The notes under the pieces: model-generated
What the model was told of the DNA's origin: nothing
Databases searched by the model: none
Seen by the model: the letters and a program-made list of their open reading frames with translations, nothing else
Shown: one piece after another, positions 7,511 through 15,099 of the stretch
Layout of the letters: every line of letters starts with the position of its first letter
How positions within the stretch are numbered: the first letter of the stretch is position 1
Assembly: GCA_023426435.1 (NCBI GenBank)
Contig: JAFAAS010000087.1
Span: forward strand, 1-20,800
Length of the DNA: 20,800 bases
Source of the DNA: Verrucomicrobiota bacterium
GTDB lineage: Bacteria > Verrucomicrobiota > Verrucomicrobiia > Opitutales > Opitutaceae
Direction of reading: 5' to 3'
Position numbers and translations under genes: made by a program

Positions 7511-9025
7511 ATGAGCCTCTTCATCGGCATCGATTCCGGAACCCAGAGCGTGAAGGCGGTCGTCCTCGACCTCGAGACCCGCAAGGTGATCGCGGAGGCG
7601 CGAGCGCCGCATCAGTTGATCGAAGGATTGCCGGTCGGGCACATGGAGCAGCATCCGCAGGAATGGACGGCGGCGCTGGATTTCGTGATTTCGGAAGTGG
7701 TGGCGAAAGTGGATGCGAAGCGCGTGCGCGGGATCGGTGTGTCGGGGCAGCAGCACGGATTCGTGGCGTTGGACGAAAAGGGCGAGGTGATCCGGCCGGC
7801 GAAGTTGTGGTGCGATACGAGCACGACGAAGGAGTGCGATCTCATCACGAAGAAGTTGGGCGGGCCGAAGGCGGCGATTCGGAAGACCGGGAACTTGATT
7901 TTGCCGGGTTTCACGGCGCCGAAGATTTTGTGGCTGAAGCGGAATGAGCCGGCGAATTACAAGCGGCTGCGTCATGTGCTGCTGCCGCACGATTATCTGA
8001 ATTTCCACCTGACGGGGAATTTCTTCATGGAGTTCGGCGATGCGTCGGGCACGGCGTTGATGGATGTGCGGACGCGCAAGTGGTCGAAGGATGTGATCAA
8101 CGCGATCGACAAGAAGTTGATCGAGTGGCTGCCGCCGATTTCGCAGTCGCATGAAGCGGCGGGGACGTTGCGGCCGGAGATTGCGGCGAAGTATGGATTG
8201 TCGACGGACGTCGTGGTGAGCGCCGGAGGCGGCGACAACATGATGGGCGCGATCGGGACCGGGAATGTTTCGCCCGGCGTGGTGACGGCGAGTTTTGGGA
8301 CGAGCGGGACGATTTATGCGTATGCGACGAAGCCGGTGATCGATCCGCTGGGGGAGATCGCGGCGTTTTGTTCGTCGACGGGTGGATGGCTGCCGCTGTT
8401 GTGCACGATGAATGTGACCACGGTGACGGAGCAGGTGCGCGCGATGTTTGGCTACGATCATGCGCGTCTGGCGGAAGCGATTGCGGCGGCGCCGGCGGGA
8501 GCGGGCGGTTTGGTGTTGTTGCCGTATCTCGCGGGTGAGCGGACGCCGAATGTGCCGGCGGGATCGGGCGCGGTGCTGGGGTTGAACCAGAAGACCTTCA
8601 ATGCCGGGCACCTGGCGCGCGCGGCGATGGAAGGTGTGACGATGGGGATGAATTACGGATTGCGCCGGCTTGCGCAGCTCGGCGTGAAAGCGAAGGAAAT
8701 TCGCGTGACGGGCGGCGGTGCGAAGTCGCCGGTGTGGCGTCAGATCATGGCGGATGTTTTCGGCGTGCCGGTGGTCGGCATGGTCGAGGACGAAGGCGCG
8801 GCGCTCGGTGGGGCGTTGCAGGCGGCGTGGTGCGTGGCGCTGCGCGACGGCAACAAGAAGGCGAAGCTGACGGACTTCACGAACGGAACTGTGGAGCTGG
8901 ACGAGTCGACGCGTTGCACGCCGAACAAGGCGAACGTGGCGCGTTATCGCGAACTGCAGGGATTGCAGGACAAGCTCAGTTTGGCGCTGCGAGACGTGTT
9001 TGAAGTGCAGCGGAAGCTGGCGTGA
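7511..9025 (+). CDS. xylB: Xylulokinase (FGGY carbohydrate kinase)
   Basis: A 504-residue FGGY-family sugar kinase that most likely phosphorylates D-xylulose to xylulose-5-phosphate, feeding the pentose phosphate pathway. Visible motifs are IGIDSGTQSVKAVVLD (phosphate-1, residues 5-20), GVSGQQHGFVALD (76-88, the substrate loop typical of xylulokinases), the catalytic Asp242 in GGGDN, SFGTSGT (phosphate-2) and the adenosine motif TGGGAKSPVWRQIMADVFG near the C-terminus. Length is normal for XylB (about 485-500). The ATG at 7511 sits directly before the first beta strand; the 18 codons open upstream are not conserved in type. No xylose isomerase or transporter gene adjoins it, so sugar specificity rests on motifs alone, and another ketose or pentitol substrate is possible. 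Confidence 0.9.
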   Translation: MSLFIGIDSGTQSVKAVVLDLETRKVIAEARAPHQLIEGLPVGHMEQHPQEWTAALDFVISEVVAKVDAKRVRGIGVSGQQHGFVALDEKGEVIRPAKLWCDTSTTKECDLITKKLGGPKAAIRKTGNLILPGFTAPKILWLKRNEPANYKRLRHVLLPHDYLNFHLTGNFFMEFGDASGTALMDVRTRKWSKDVINAIDKKLIEWLPPISQSHEAAGTLRPEIAAKYGLSTDVVVSAGGGDNMMGAIGTGNVSPGVVTASFGTSGTIYAYATKPVIDPLGEIAAFCSSTGGWLPLLCTMNVTTVTEQVRAMFGYDHARLAEAIAAAPAGAGGLVLLPYLAGERTPNVPAGSGAVLGLNQKTFNAGHLARAAMEGVTMGMNYGLRRLAQLGVKAKEIRVTGGGAKSPVWRQIMADVFGVPVVGMVEDEGAALGGALQAAWCVALRDGNKKAKLTDFTNGTVELDESTRCTPNKANVARYRELQGLQDKLSLALRDVFEVQRKLA

Positions 9026-9060
9026 GGGAGGCCCTTTGGGGCGGCGGGGGGAGTTCTCAG

Positions 9061-9101
9061 CCGATGTAGAATCACGAATGGACACGAACGGGCGCGAATG
9101 C
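9061..9101. repeat. CGAA-type dispersed repeat word
   Basis: The run AATCACGAATGGACACGAA followed by CGGGCGCGAAT, downstream of xylB, is made of the same words that recur near 10840-10912, 12480-12570 and 12650-12675. It carries no credible ORF. Confidence 0.55.
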
Positions 9102-9172
9102 CCGATCGGATAGAGCCTGGATTTCGTGAGGTGCGAGGGCGGGGCAAGGACCGGCCTTACGGAGGCGCTATC

Positions 9173-9193
9173 AGCCCGCCGGGACGGCGGGCT
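9173..9193. terminator. Stem-loop between convergent xylB and secreted-protein gene
   Basis: Arms AGCCCGCC and GGCGGGCT (8 bp) with loop GGGAC. On the minus strand the stop codon TAG of the secreted-protein gene (9198-9200) is followed by GTGG and then the stem, so the hairpin directly abuts the gene. It probably serves as a two-way terminator for convergent transcription, though no T-run is present. Confidence 0.5.
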
Positions 9194-9197
9194 CCAC

Positions 9198-9866
9198 CTA
9201 GGGAGCGGGCTCCGCGGGAGGCGGGAACGACATCTTTTCGAAGAGGGCGACGAGGCGTGCGCGGAGGATGGCGTCTTCTTCTTCGGGGGTCTTGTTGTAG
9301 GTGCTGCGTTCGAGCACGCGCTCGGCGAGTTCGACGCTGAGGACGAAGACCCAGTTGTTGCGGACGAAAAGCATGTTGCCGCGCTTGGCGTCGGGGAGCG
9401 GCGTGCCGGGTCCGAGGAAGGCGAGCTTGTGGTTAAACATGGAGCCCTCCGGAAGGATGATGTAGGCGAAGAGCGTGCCGTCGGCGATGCTGGCGGCGAA
9501 GCGGACATTTTCGACGCGGGCGCCGGGGAATGTCGCTTGAAAGTCGGGCATGATGAAATTGGCGAAGAACCAGGCGAGGTAGTCCTTGGCGCCGCGCGTC
9601 GAGTGTTCCCAGCGTTGCGTGGCGTCCATCGGGATCGCGGCGATGGTGGCGAGGACGTTGAAGTCGTCCTGGAAGGTGACGGCGGTATCGGTATCCTGGA
9701 TGCGTCCGCCGAGCTCGGGCAGGACGGGAATGCGGACGCGGAAGGCGCCGGAAGCCGAGAGGTAGGTTTGTCCGTCGACGCGGCCGGCGATGCCGTCGTC
9801 GTCCGGTTGGGCGACGAGGGTTTGCGCGAGGAGCAGGGAGAGGAACGCGAGCAGGAGGCGGTTCAT
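9198..9866 (-). CDS. Secreted hypothetical protein, 222 aa
   Basis: I do not recognise the family. The ATG at 9866 starts a clear signal peptide (MNRLLLAFLSLLLAQTLVAQ, cut after about residue 18-20), which is why the 69-codon upstream extension of this frame was dropped. The mature part begins acidic (PDDDG) and contains SASGAFRVRIPVLPELGG and DDFNVLATIAAIP, then an aromatic segment (KDYLAWFFANFIMPDF) and MLFVRNNWVFVLSVELAER. The order 'exported; sequence processed against a parameter; small alpha/beta domain' recalls proteins with a PsbP- or DUF-like fold, but this is not firm. It is downstream of rsmA on the same strand, with 106 bp between, including a stem-loop. The protein is probably periplasmic. 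Confidence 0.75.
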   Translation of the reverse strand: MNRLLLAFLSLLLAQTLVAQPDDDGIAGRVDGQTYLSASGAFRVRIPVLPELGGRIQDTDTAVTFQDDFNVLATIAAIPMDATQRWEHSTRGAKDYLAWFFANFIMPDFQATFPGARVENVRFAASIADGTLFAYIILPEGSMFNHKLAFLGPGTPLPDAKRGNMLFVRNNWVFVLSVELAERVLERSTYNKTPEEEDAILRARLVALFEKMSFPPPAEPAP

Positions 9867-9951
9867 CGTTGAGGGAATGAGTAGAGGCTGGACGGCGGCT
9901 TTCAAGCGCGGGGAGGAGGTTGGAGGAGCGAAGGCGATTGTGGCCGGGAAT

Positions 9952-9972
9952 GTGGCGCGGCAAACGCGCCAC
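9952..9972. terminator. Stem-loop immediately after the rsmA stop codon
   Basis: Arms GTGGCGCG and CGCGCCAC (8 bp) with loop GCAAA. On the minus strand the stem starts directly after the TAG stop of rsmA (9973-9975). It probably ends or attenuates transcription before the downstream secreted-protein gene. There is no T-run. Confidence 0.5.
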
Positions 9973-10821
9973 CTACGATGCGGAGAGAGCTTGCCAGAGG
10001 GTGACAGGGATCGCTTCGGGGCGGGTTTGGGGTGGAAAGCCGTGGGTGGCGAGATGGGCGAGCCAGGCGGCACCGTCGTCGGGAAGCTGGCGACGGAGGA
10101 GGCCGGCGATTTGTTTGCGACGCTGTTGGAAGACGGCGCGGATGAGGGATTTTGTTTCCGCGGGGAAGATGAACGGCGCGTCGCGGCGGACGAGGTGGAG
10201 CAGGTAGGAATCGATATCGGGGCGCGGAAAGAAGCAGGACGGCTCGACCTTGTGGCCGGGGGCGACGGCGTAGGCGGATTGGAGGAAAATGGAAATGGCG
10301 CCGAAGGATTTGGTGCCGGGCTGGGCGACGTAACGTTGCGCGGCTTCCTGTTGAAGCATGAGAACCATGCGTTCGGGGAGCGGGCCGGAGAGAACGGCGT
10401 CGAGCCAGGGGGTGGCGATGGCGTAGGGGAGGTTGGCGACGATTTTGAAGGTGGCTTTGGGGGCGCCGTCGGACGGGTTGGCGGGAAGGGGAAGGTTGGC
10501 GAGCGGGTGATCGAGAGCGTCGCCCTCGGTGAGATGAAACGTGGAAGGAAAACGCGGCGCGAGATGGGTGGTGAGGTGCTCGTGGAGGTTGCGGTCTTTT
10601 TCGACGGCCCAGACCTCGGCGCCGGCTTCGAGGAGGGCGGATGTGAGCGTGCCGAGGCCGGGGCCGATTTCGACGACGCGGTCGTGGGCGGCGATTTGGG
10701 CGAGCTCGAGGGATTTGCGGACGATGTTGCCGTCGACGAGGAAGTTTTGGCCGAGGAAGCGTTTCGGCTGGTGGCCGAGCTGCGCGAGGAGAGCGCGGGT
10801 GGCGGTGGGGGGCAGCGGCAT
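9973..10821 (-). CDS. rsmA: 16S rRNA (adenine(1518)-N(6)/adenine(1519)-N(6))-dimethyltransferase
   Basis: RsmA (KsgA) dimethylates two adjacent adenines in the 3' terminal hairpin of 16S rRNA using S-adenosylmethionine, late in small-subunit assembly. The 282-residue product has the family's N-terminal PKRFLGQNFLVD (19-30), the SAM-binding motif VVEIGPGLGTLT (49-60), the acidic VEKD at the end of the next strand, and the catalytic motif IV NLPY (130-133). A C-terminal helical domain includes FFPRPDIDSYLL and FQQRRKQI, as in known family members. Length is normal (about 270). The ATG at 10821 places the start a few residues before the conserved region. The leader between this gene and trpC is an inverted repeat, so the two genes may have separate transcripts. 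Confidence 0.95.
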   Translation of the reverse strand: MPLPPTATRALLAQLGHQPKRFLGQNFLVDGNIVRKSLELAQIAAHDRVVEIGPGLGTLTSALLEAGAEVWAVEKDRNLHEHLTTHLAPRFPSTFHLTEGDALDHPLANLPLPANPSDGAPKATFKIVANLPYAIATPWLDAVLSGPLPERMVLMLQQEAAQRYVAQPGTKSFGAISIFLQSAYAVAPGHKVEPSCFFPRPDIDSYLLHLVRRDAPFIFPAETKSLIRAVFQQRRKQIAGLLRRQLPDDGAAWLAHLATHGFPPQTRPEAIPVTLWQALSAS

Positions 10822-10839
10822 GGGTTCGAGCCTGATGAA

Positions 10840-10912
10840 GGAACCGCGAAGGACGCTAATGAACGCGAAGCGGGAGACGCTCGTTGCGTCTATTCGCGTG
10901 GATTCGCGGTCC
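10840..10912. repeat. Imperfect inverted repeat of CGCGAA words between trpC and rsmA
   Basis: The left arm reads GAACCGCGAAGGACGC then TAATGAACGCGAA. The right arm read in reverse complement gives GGACCGCGAATCCACG then CGAATAGACGC. The arms share the words ACCGCGAA and CGCGAA and are separated by about 15 bp. The element spans the whole trpC-rsmA gap and overlaps the last codons of trpC. Confidence 0.7.
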
Positions 10913-11705
10913 TGAAATCGGCGATGAGGGCGGCGGGGTCGGGGGCTTTCATCAAGGCTTCGCCGACGAGAATGGCGTGGGCGCCGCAGGCTTTGGCGCG
11001 GGCGGCGTCGGCGGGAGTGAAGATGCCGCTTTCGCTGACGGCGATGACATCGCGGGGAAATTGCGGGATGAGGCGTTCGCTGAGGGCGAGGTCGGTTTTG
11101 AAGACGGCGAGATCGCGATTGTTGACGCCGATGATGGAGGCGCCGTGGGCGACGGCGCGTTCGAGCTCGGCCTCGTTGTGAATTTCGAAAAGCGCGTCGA
11201 GACCGGCGGCGTCGGCGGCGGAGTGGAGGACGCGGATTTCGTTGTCGGTGAGGGCGCGAACGATGATGAGAATGGCGCTGGCGCCGGCTTCGCGGGCTTG
11301 GAGCACCTGGATCGGGTGCACCATGAAATCCTTGCGGAGACACGGGCGGGCGGGCGGCGTGGTGCGGAAATGGGCGGTGACGCCGCGGAGATCGTCGAGG
11401 GTGCCGCCGAAGTATTTTTCGTCGGTGAGAACGGAAAGGGCGTCGGCGCCGGCGGTTTGGTAGCGCTGGGCTTGTTCGAGCGAGGACGCGCCGGCCTTGA
11501 TGTCGCCGGCGGAGGGAGAGCGGCGTTTGATTTCGGCGATGACGGCGAGCGTGCGATCGGGGCGGCGCAGCGCTTCGAGGAAGGAAGGCGGGCGCGGCAG
11601 GGAGGCGTTGAGGTGGGCGAGCTCGGGTTCGAGAACGGGACGGACGAGCGGCGCGATTTCGCGGCGCTTGTGATCCATGATCTCGGTGAGTTTGTCGGCG
11701 GACAT
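10890..11705 (-). CDS. trpC: Indole-3-glycerol phosphate synthase
   Basis: TrpC closes and decarboxylates carboxyphenylamino-deoxyribulose phosphate to indole-3-glycerol phosphate in tryptophan synthesis. The 271-residue single-domain TIM barrel has AEIKRRSPSAG (catalytic Lys60), ADALSVLTDEKYFGG, the second catalytic Lys125 in CLRKDFM, the INNRDL-like IIGVNNRDL, SESGI and VGEALM phosphate-binding turns, all in the expected order. There is no fused TrpF domain. The start at 11705 is followed by ADKLTEIMDHKRREI, the usual N-terminal helix; the frame's upstream extension lies in repeat sequence. The last residues (about TANPRE) and the TAG stop fall in the inverted repeat 10840-10912, so the C-terminus may have been altered by it. 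No other trp gene is in the window. Confidence 0.95.
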   Translation of the reverse strand: MSADKLTEIMDHKRREIAPLVRPVLEPELAHLNASLPRPPSFLEALRRPDRTLAVIAEIKRRSPSAGDIKAGASSLEQAQRYQTAGADALSVLTDEKYFGGTLDDLRGVTAHFRTTPPARPCLRKDFMVHPIQVLQAREAGASAILIIVRALTDNEIRVLHSAADAAGLDALFEIHNEAELERAVAHGASIIGVNNRDLAVFKTDLALSERLIPQFPRDVIAVSESGIFTPADAARAKACGAHAILVGEALMKAPDPAALIADFRTANPRE

Positions 11706-11714
11706 GGAAGGGAG

Positions 11715-11803
11715 ATAGCCGCAAAGAGGCGCAAAAGGGGCAAGAAACAATCGGCGATGGAGGAGTTTTCGACTTTGCGCTTTGGGCGGGTTCTTGCGGC
11801 TAT
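11715..11803. repeat. Inverted repeat filling the trpC-mazG divergent promoter region
   Basis: ATAGCCGCAA at 11715 is matched in inverted orientation by TTGCGGCTAT ending at 11803, and the arms continue with GCGCAAA words. The dyad covers almost all of the 106 bp between the two divergent starts, so the promoters of both genes must lie within or across it. Confidence 0.75.
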
Positions 11804-11811
11804 TCGGCGCA

Positions 11812-12513
11812 ATGAGTGCGATCGAGGATTTGTTGACGACGATGGCGCGGCTGCGCGGGCCGGGGGGATGTCCGTGGGATCAGGAGCAGACGCATGCGAC
11901 GCTGGTGCGCTGCTTGATCGATGAAGTGAGCGAGCTGATCGACACGATCGATCGCGGGGATTATCCGCATATGCGGGAAGAGCTGGGCGACGTGTTGATC
12001 CAGGTGGTGTTTCATGCGCAGATCGCGTCGGAACGCGGCGAGTTTTCGTTCGAGGACGTGGCGCGGGAGATCAACGACAAGCTGGTGCGGCGGCATCCGC
12101 ATGTGTTTGGAAGTGGGAAACTGGATACGTCGGAGCAGGTGATCGCCGAGTGGGAGAAGATCAAGGCGACGGAGAAAAAGAATGGACCGGCGGCGAAAGG
12201 GCCGGGCGTGTTCAAGGAGCTGCCGCCGCGGCTGCCGGCGTTGATGTTTGCGGAAGCGGTGTGGAAGCAGATCGAGAAGAAATCGCTGCCGGCGGACGGC
12301 GTGGTGGATCGGGGGCAGGTGGAGGCGTTGGGAAAGCAGTTGGATGAGGCGACGCTGGGGAAGATGTTATTCGAGCTGACGGCGGCGGCGCGGGCGAAAG
12401 GGCTGGATCCGGAAGGGGCGTTGCGGTTGCACGCGACGAAGGTGATGCGGGAGGTGGAGGAGAAGGTCCCGGTGGGAACCACCAATGGACGCGGATTCGA
12501 ACCACGGAGTTGA
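11812..12513 (+). CDS. mazG: Nucleoside triphosphate pyrophosphohydrolase MazG
   Basis: MazG hydrolyses (d)NTPs to NMP and pyrophosphate; in E. coli it also limits the effects of the alarmone ppGpp and removes non-canonical nucleotides. The N-terminal domain (residues 1-110) has the signature GPGGCPWDQEQTHATL, the metal-binding EVSELIDTI and EELGDVLIQVVFHAQIA, and the phosphate contact region DKLVRRHPHVFG. The C-terminal repeat-like domain has a second helical set ending in LRLHATKVMREVEEKV. At 233 residues it is a little shorter than E. coli MazG (263). The ATG at 11812 was chosen because MSAIEDLLTTMARLR is the usual N-terminus. The last dozen residues (VGTTNGRGFEPRS) are encoded by dispersed-repeat sequence and are not conserved in type. 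Confidence 0.94.
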   Translation: MSAIEDLLTTMARLRGPGGCPWDQEQTHATLVRCLIDEVSELIDTIDRGDYPHMREELGDVLIQVVFHAQIASERGEFSFEDVAREINDKLVRRHPHVFGSGKLDTSEQVIAEWEKIKATEKKNGPAAKGPGVFKELPPRLPALMFAEAVWKQIEKKSLPADGVVDRGQVEALGKQLDEATLGKMLFELTAAARAKGLDPEGALRLHATKVMREVEEKVPVGTTNGRGFEPRS

Positions 12514-12570
12514 ACCACCGCAGAGGCACGGAGAGGAACCGCGAAAGGCGCGAAGAGGCGCGAAGGGCTG
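12480..12570. repeat. AACCAC...GAGGCAC dispersed repeat across the mazG 3' end
   Basis: Successive words ACCACCAATGGACGCGG, GAACCACGGAG, GAACCACCGCAGAGGCACGG and AACCGCGAAAGGCGCGAAG form one purine-biased run. The GAACCAC..AGAGGCACGGAGAG segment is the same as the core of the 155-bp elements at 15100 and 20531. The run begins inside the mazG frame and contains its stop codon. Confidence 0.7.
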
Positions 12571-12574
12571 AGCC

Positions 12575-12630
12575 CCAAACTCCAAACTCCAAACTCCGAA
12601 CTCCGAACTCCGAACTCCGAACTCCGAACT
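12575..12630. repeat. Tandem array of CCRAACT heptamers
   Basis: Eight exact 7-bp units: three CCAAACT followed by five CCGAACT, ending in a partial CG. It lies upstream of the recombinase gene and is open in its frame, which gives a spurious repetitive N-terminal extension. Confidence 0.93.
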
Positions 12631-12698
12631 CGATCGCAGCGAGCCAACGACGGATGGACACGAACGGACACGAAGTTCAGGGAGGGCTGCCGGAGGCG

Positions 12699-13604
12699 GT
12701 GAAGGAGGAATGGTGGCGGCCGTTTGAGGAGTTTTTGGCGCTGGAGCGGCGGTATTCGGCTTACACGGTGCGCAACTACCGGCAGGCGTTTGAGGATTTT
12801 TATCGGTGGTTGAAACAGGCGGAGTTGTGGGAGGGCGGGTTCGATGCGCTCGATGCGCGGACGATGCGGGATTTTGTGATCGAAGCGCAGCGGCGGTTTG
12901 GGCGGCGGACCTTGCATAATCATGTGTCGGGGCTGCGGTCGTTTTTTAAGTTTTGGCTGCGGCGCGGGCGGGTGCGACGGGATCCGTTTTTGGGCGTGCC
13001 GTTGCCGAAGTTGGAGAAGCGGCTGCCGAAATTTTTAACGGAAGAGCAGATGGTGCGGCTGCTGGAGGGGCCGGAGCGGCTGTGGAAGGCGGGTGAGGTC
13101 GATGCGTTTACGGCGTGTCGCGACCGGCTGGCGATGGAGTTGCTGTATGGCGCGGGGCTGCGCGTGAGCGAATTGATTGGATTGAATTATGGGGCGGTGG
13201 ATTTGCAGGCGGGTGTGGCGCGGGTTTTCGGAAAAGGAAAGAAGGAGCGGTTGTGTCCGCTGGGGCGAGTGGCGACGGAGCTGGTGAAGAAATTTCGGAC
13301 GGAGTTCGCGATCCGGCGCGCGCCGGAGGATCCGGTGCTGGTGACGGTGCGGCACGAGCGGATGGACGACGGGCAGGTGCAGAAGATGTTGAAGCGTTAT
13401 CTCGCGGCGGCGGAGCTGCCGATGGATCTGACGCCGCACAAGCTGAGGCATTCGTTTGCGACGCATTTGTTGAATGCGGGCGCGGATCTGCGATTGGTGC
13501 AGGAATTATTGGGGCATGCGAATCTGGCGACGACGCAGGTTTACACGCATGTGAGCGTGGCGCGGTTGAAGGAGATCTACGCGAAGGCGCATCCGCGGGC
13601 GTGA
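12699..13604 (+). CDS. Tyrosine recombinase XerC/XerD
   Basis: A site-specific recombinase of about 301 residues that resolves chromosome dimers at dif during division, together with a partner recombinase. The N-terminal core-binding domain (about 1-100) has LERRYSAYTVRNYRQAFEDF. The catalytic domain holds the full active site: Arg155 in GLRVSEL, Lys within GKGKKER, His247 and Arg250 in HKLRHSFATHL, His273 in LLGHANL and the nucleophile Tyr282 in TQVYTHVS. Length matches XerC/XerD (about 298). The frame is open back to 12510, but that part translates tandem repeats. I chose the GTG at 12699 because an in-frame ATG at 12654 lies in the dispersed word TGGACACGAACGG; a GGAGG at 12681 could serve either. 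XerC and XerD cannot be told apart here. The neighbouring mazG does not suggest a special role. Confidence 0.88.
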   Translation: MKEEWWRPFEEFLALERRYSAYTVRNYRQAFEDFYRWLKQAELWEGGFDALDARTMRDFVIEAQRRFGRRTLHNHVSGLRSFFKFWLRRGRVRRDPFLGVPLPKLEKRLPKFLTEEQMVRLLEGPERLWKAGEVDAFTACRDRLAMELLYGAGLRVSELIGLNYGAVDLQAGVARVFGKGKKERLCPLGRVATELVKKFRTEFAIRRAPEDPVLVTVRHERMDDGQVQKMLKRYLAAAELPMDLTPHKLRHSFATHLLNAGADLRLVQELLGHANLATTQVYTHVSVARLKEIYAKAHPRA

Positions 13605-13611
13605 GGGTTGC

Positions 13612-13642
13612 GCGAGCGGGCTCGGGTGAAATCGTCGCTCGC
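13612..13642. terminator. Possible hairpin between convergent recombinase and antiporter genes
   Basis: GCGAGCG (13612-13618) pairs with CGCTCGC (13636-13642) across a 17-bp loop that itself contains GAGC/GCTC. It sits between the two convergent stop codons and could end both transcripts. No T-run is present. Confidence 0.3.
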
Positions 13643-13654
13643 CGGACGAATGTG

Positions 13655-15001
13655 CTACAAGAAAAGCCAGCCGGAGAGCAGGAGGATCGGTAGCAGGAAC
13701 GGCAGGCTGAATTTGAAGACGTAGCCGAAGAAGGTCGGGGTGTGGACGCCGGTGCTGTCGGCGATGGATTTCACCATGAAGTTAGGGCCGTTGCCGATGT
13801 AGGTCATCGCGCCGAAGAAGACGGAGCCGAGACTGACGGCGATGACGAGACGGGCATCGGCGGGATGTTGAAGGAGGACGGCAACGATTTCGGATTCGTG
13901 CTGCGGGGCAGGCGGAAAATCGGCGGGATGGTCGGCTTGCGCGGTGGTTTCGGCGAGGCGGAGGAACGTCGCGTAAGTCGGAGCGTTGTCGAGGACGGCG
14001 GAGAGCGAGCCGGTGGTCACGTAGTAGTGGAACGGTTTCTTCACGCCGAACTCGGAGCCGTGTTGGTCGATGTAGCCGAGGGCGGGCATCATGGTGGCGA
14101 AGATGCCGGCGAAGAGGAACGCGACCTCCTTGATGGGGCCGAACGTGAACTGGTTTTGTTGGTGAACGGCGCGCGGCGTGAGGAAATAGGATGCGGCGGC
14201 GGCGGCGAGCATGACGAACTCGCGGAGGAAGAACGTTTCGGGGAGGAAGACGGCGCCGATGATGGTGGCGAGGAAGAGGAGGTTGATCTTGCCGTCGAAG
14301 CGGAAGCCCTCCGCGGGGCGATCGATGGTGCGTTGGATTTGGGGCGGGGCGTGGCGATAGCTGCGGAGGTCGAAGCCGTAGAAGACGGCGAGCACGGCGC
14401 CGACGGTGACGAGCCATTGCGCCGTCACGTGTTCGAGCAGCCAGAAGAAGGGGATGCCGCGCAGGAAGCCGAGGAAGAGCGGCGGATCGCCGATTGGGGT
14501 GAGGGCGCCGCCGAGGTTCGAAACGATGAAGATGAAAAAGACGATGTGGTAGGGGCTGATGCGGATCTTGTTCATCCGAATCCAGGGGCGAATGAGGACC
14601 ATGGAGGCGCCGGTCGTGCCGATGAGGTTGGCGACGACGGCGCCGATCGCGAGGAAGGTGACGTTGGCGAGCGGGGTGGCTTCGTCGCGGATCTTGAGGT
14701 GAATCCCGCCGGCGACGACGAAGAGCGATCCGATGAGGGAGATGAACGAGAAGTATTCGTGGAACGTGTGTCCGACGGTGACACTGCCTTGGGGATGGCG
14801 GACGAGGTAGAAAACGACGACCGAGAGGCCGAGCGCGATGGAGACGTGCGGGTAGTAATGCTCCCAGAAATGTTTCACGCGGGGCGGCGTGAGCGGCATC
14901 ACGGCGATGAGCAGGAGCAGCAGCGCGAAAGGCGTGACGAGCCAGAGCGGGATTTCGACGTCGGCGACGGCGACACTGGCGAGAGCAGTCGTGAGGTGCA
15001 T
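13655..15001 (-). CDS. Na+/H+ antiporter-like membrane transporter (NhaD/CitMHS_2 type)
   Basis: A 448-residue polytopic inner-membrane protein with about 10-12 hydrophobic segments. It belongs to the ion transporter superfamily. The inner repeat motif FIVSNLGGALTPIGDPPLFLGFLRGIPF and the mirror region ATMMPALGYIDQ..GSLSAVLDNAPTYATFL are the hallmark re-entrant/helix-break segments (SNLGGALTPIGDP and SAVLDNAPTY) of NhaD and citrate-Mg2+:H+ symporter relatives. The GDPP and DNAP Asp residues are likely ion-coupling positions. Family knowledge points to sodium:proton exchange; citrate or another organic acid cannot be excluded. The ATG at 15001 follows three GTGCATC words that overlap the start region. 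The gene is convergent with the recombinase. Expected role: pH or Na+ homeostasis. Confidence 0.85.
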   Translation of the reverse strand: MHLTTALASVAVADVEIPLWLVTPFALLLLLIAVMPLTPPRVKHFWEHYYPHVSIALGLSVVVFYLVRHPQGSVTVGHTFHEYFSFISLIGSLFVVAGGIHLKIRDEATPLANVTFLAIGAVVANLIGTTGASMVLIRPWIRMNKIRISPYHIVFFIFIVSNLGGALTPIGDPPLFLGFLRGIPFFWLLEHVTAQWLVTVGAVLAVFYGFDLRSYRHAPPQIQRTIDRPAEGFRFDGKINLLFLATIIGAVFLPETFFLREFVMLAAAAASYFLTPRAVHQQNQFTFGPIKEVAFLFAGIFATMMPALGYIDQHGSEFGVKKPFHYYVTTGSLSAVLDNAPTYATFLRLAETTAQADHPADFPPAPQHESEIVAVLLQHPADARLVIAVSLGSVFFGAMTYIGNGPNFMVKSIADSTGVHTPTFFGYVFKFSLPFLLPILLLSGWLFL

Positions 15002-15028
15002 CGAGGCAGGGGTGCATCCGAGTGCATC
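14996..15028. promoter_or_regulatory. Three GTGCATC direct repeats at the antiporter start
   Basis: GTGCATC occurs at 14996, 15012 and 15022, overlapping and just upstream of the antiporter start codon. Clustered direct repeats of this size can be regulator binding sites. There is no other support. Confidence 0.2.
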
Positions 15029-15099
15029 CCTTCACCTCGAAGCCTTCAACGGGCAACGGGAGCGCGGGTGCGGTCAGCTGGCGTTCGCATCGGTGACAT

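Noticed and set aside
7309..7584. 92-codon N-terminal extension of guaB
   Set aside because: The extension is not IMPDH-like, covers the divergent promoter region and overlaps the xylulokinase start; the ATG at 7308 fits the family.
6038..9508. 1156-residue minus strand frame across guaB and xylB
   Set aside because: It is an Arg/Pro/His-rich translation with no domains, crossing two well-supported genes in other frames.
12510..12698. N-terminal extension of the Xer recombinase
   Set aside because: It translates the AACCAC repeat and the CCRAACT array, and XerC/XerD proteins do not have such a domain.
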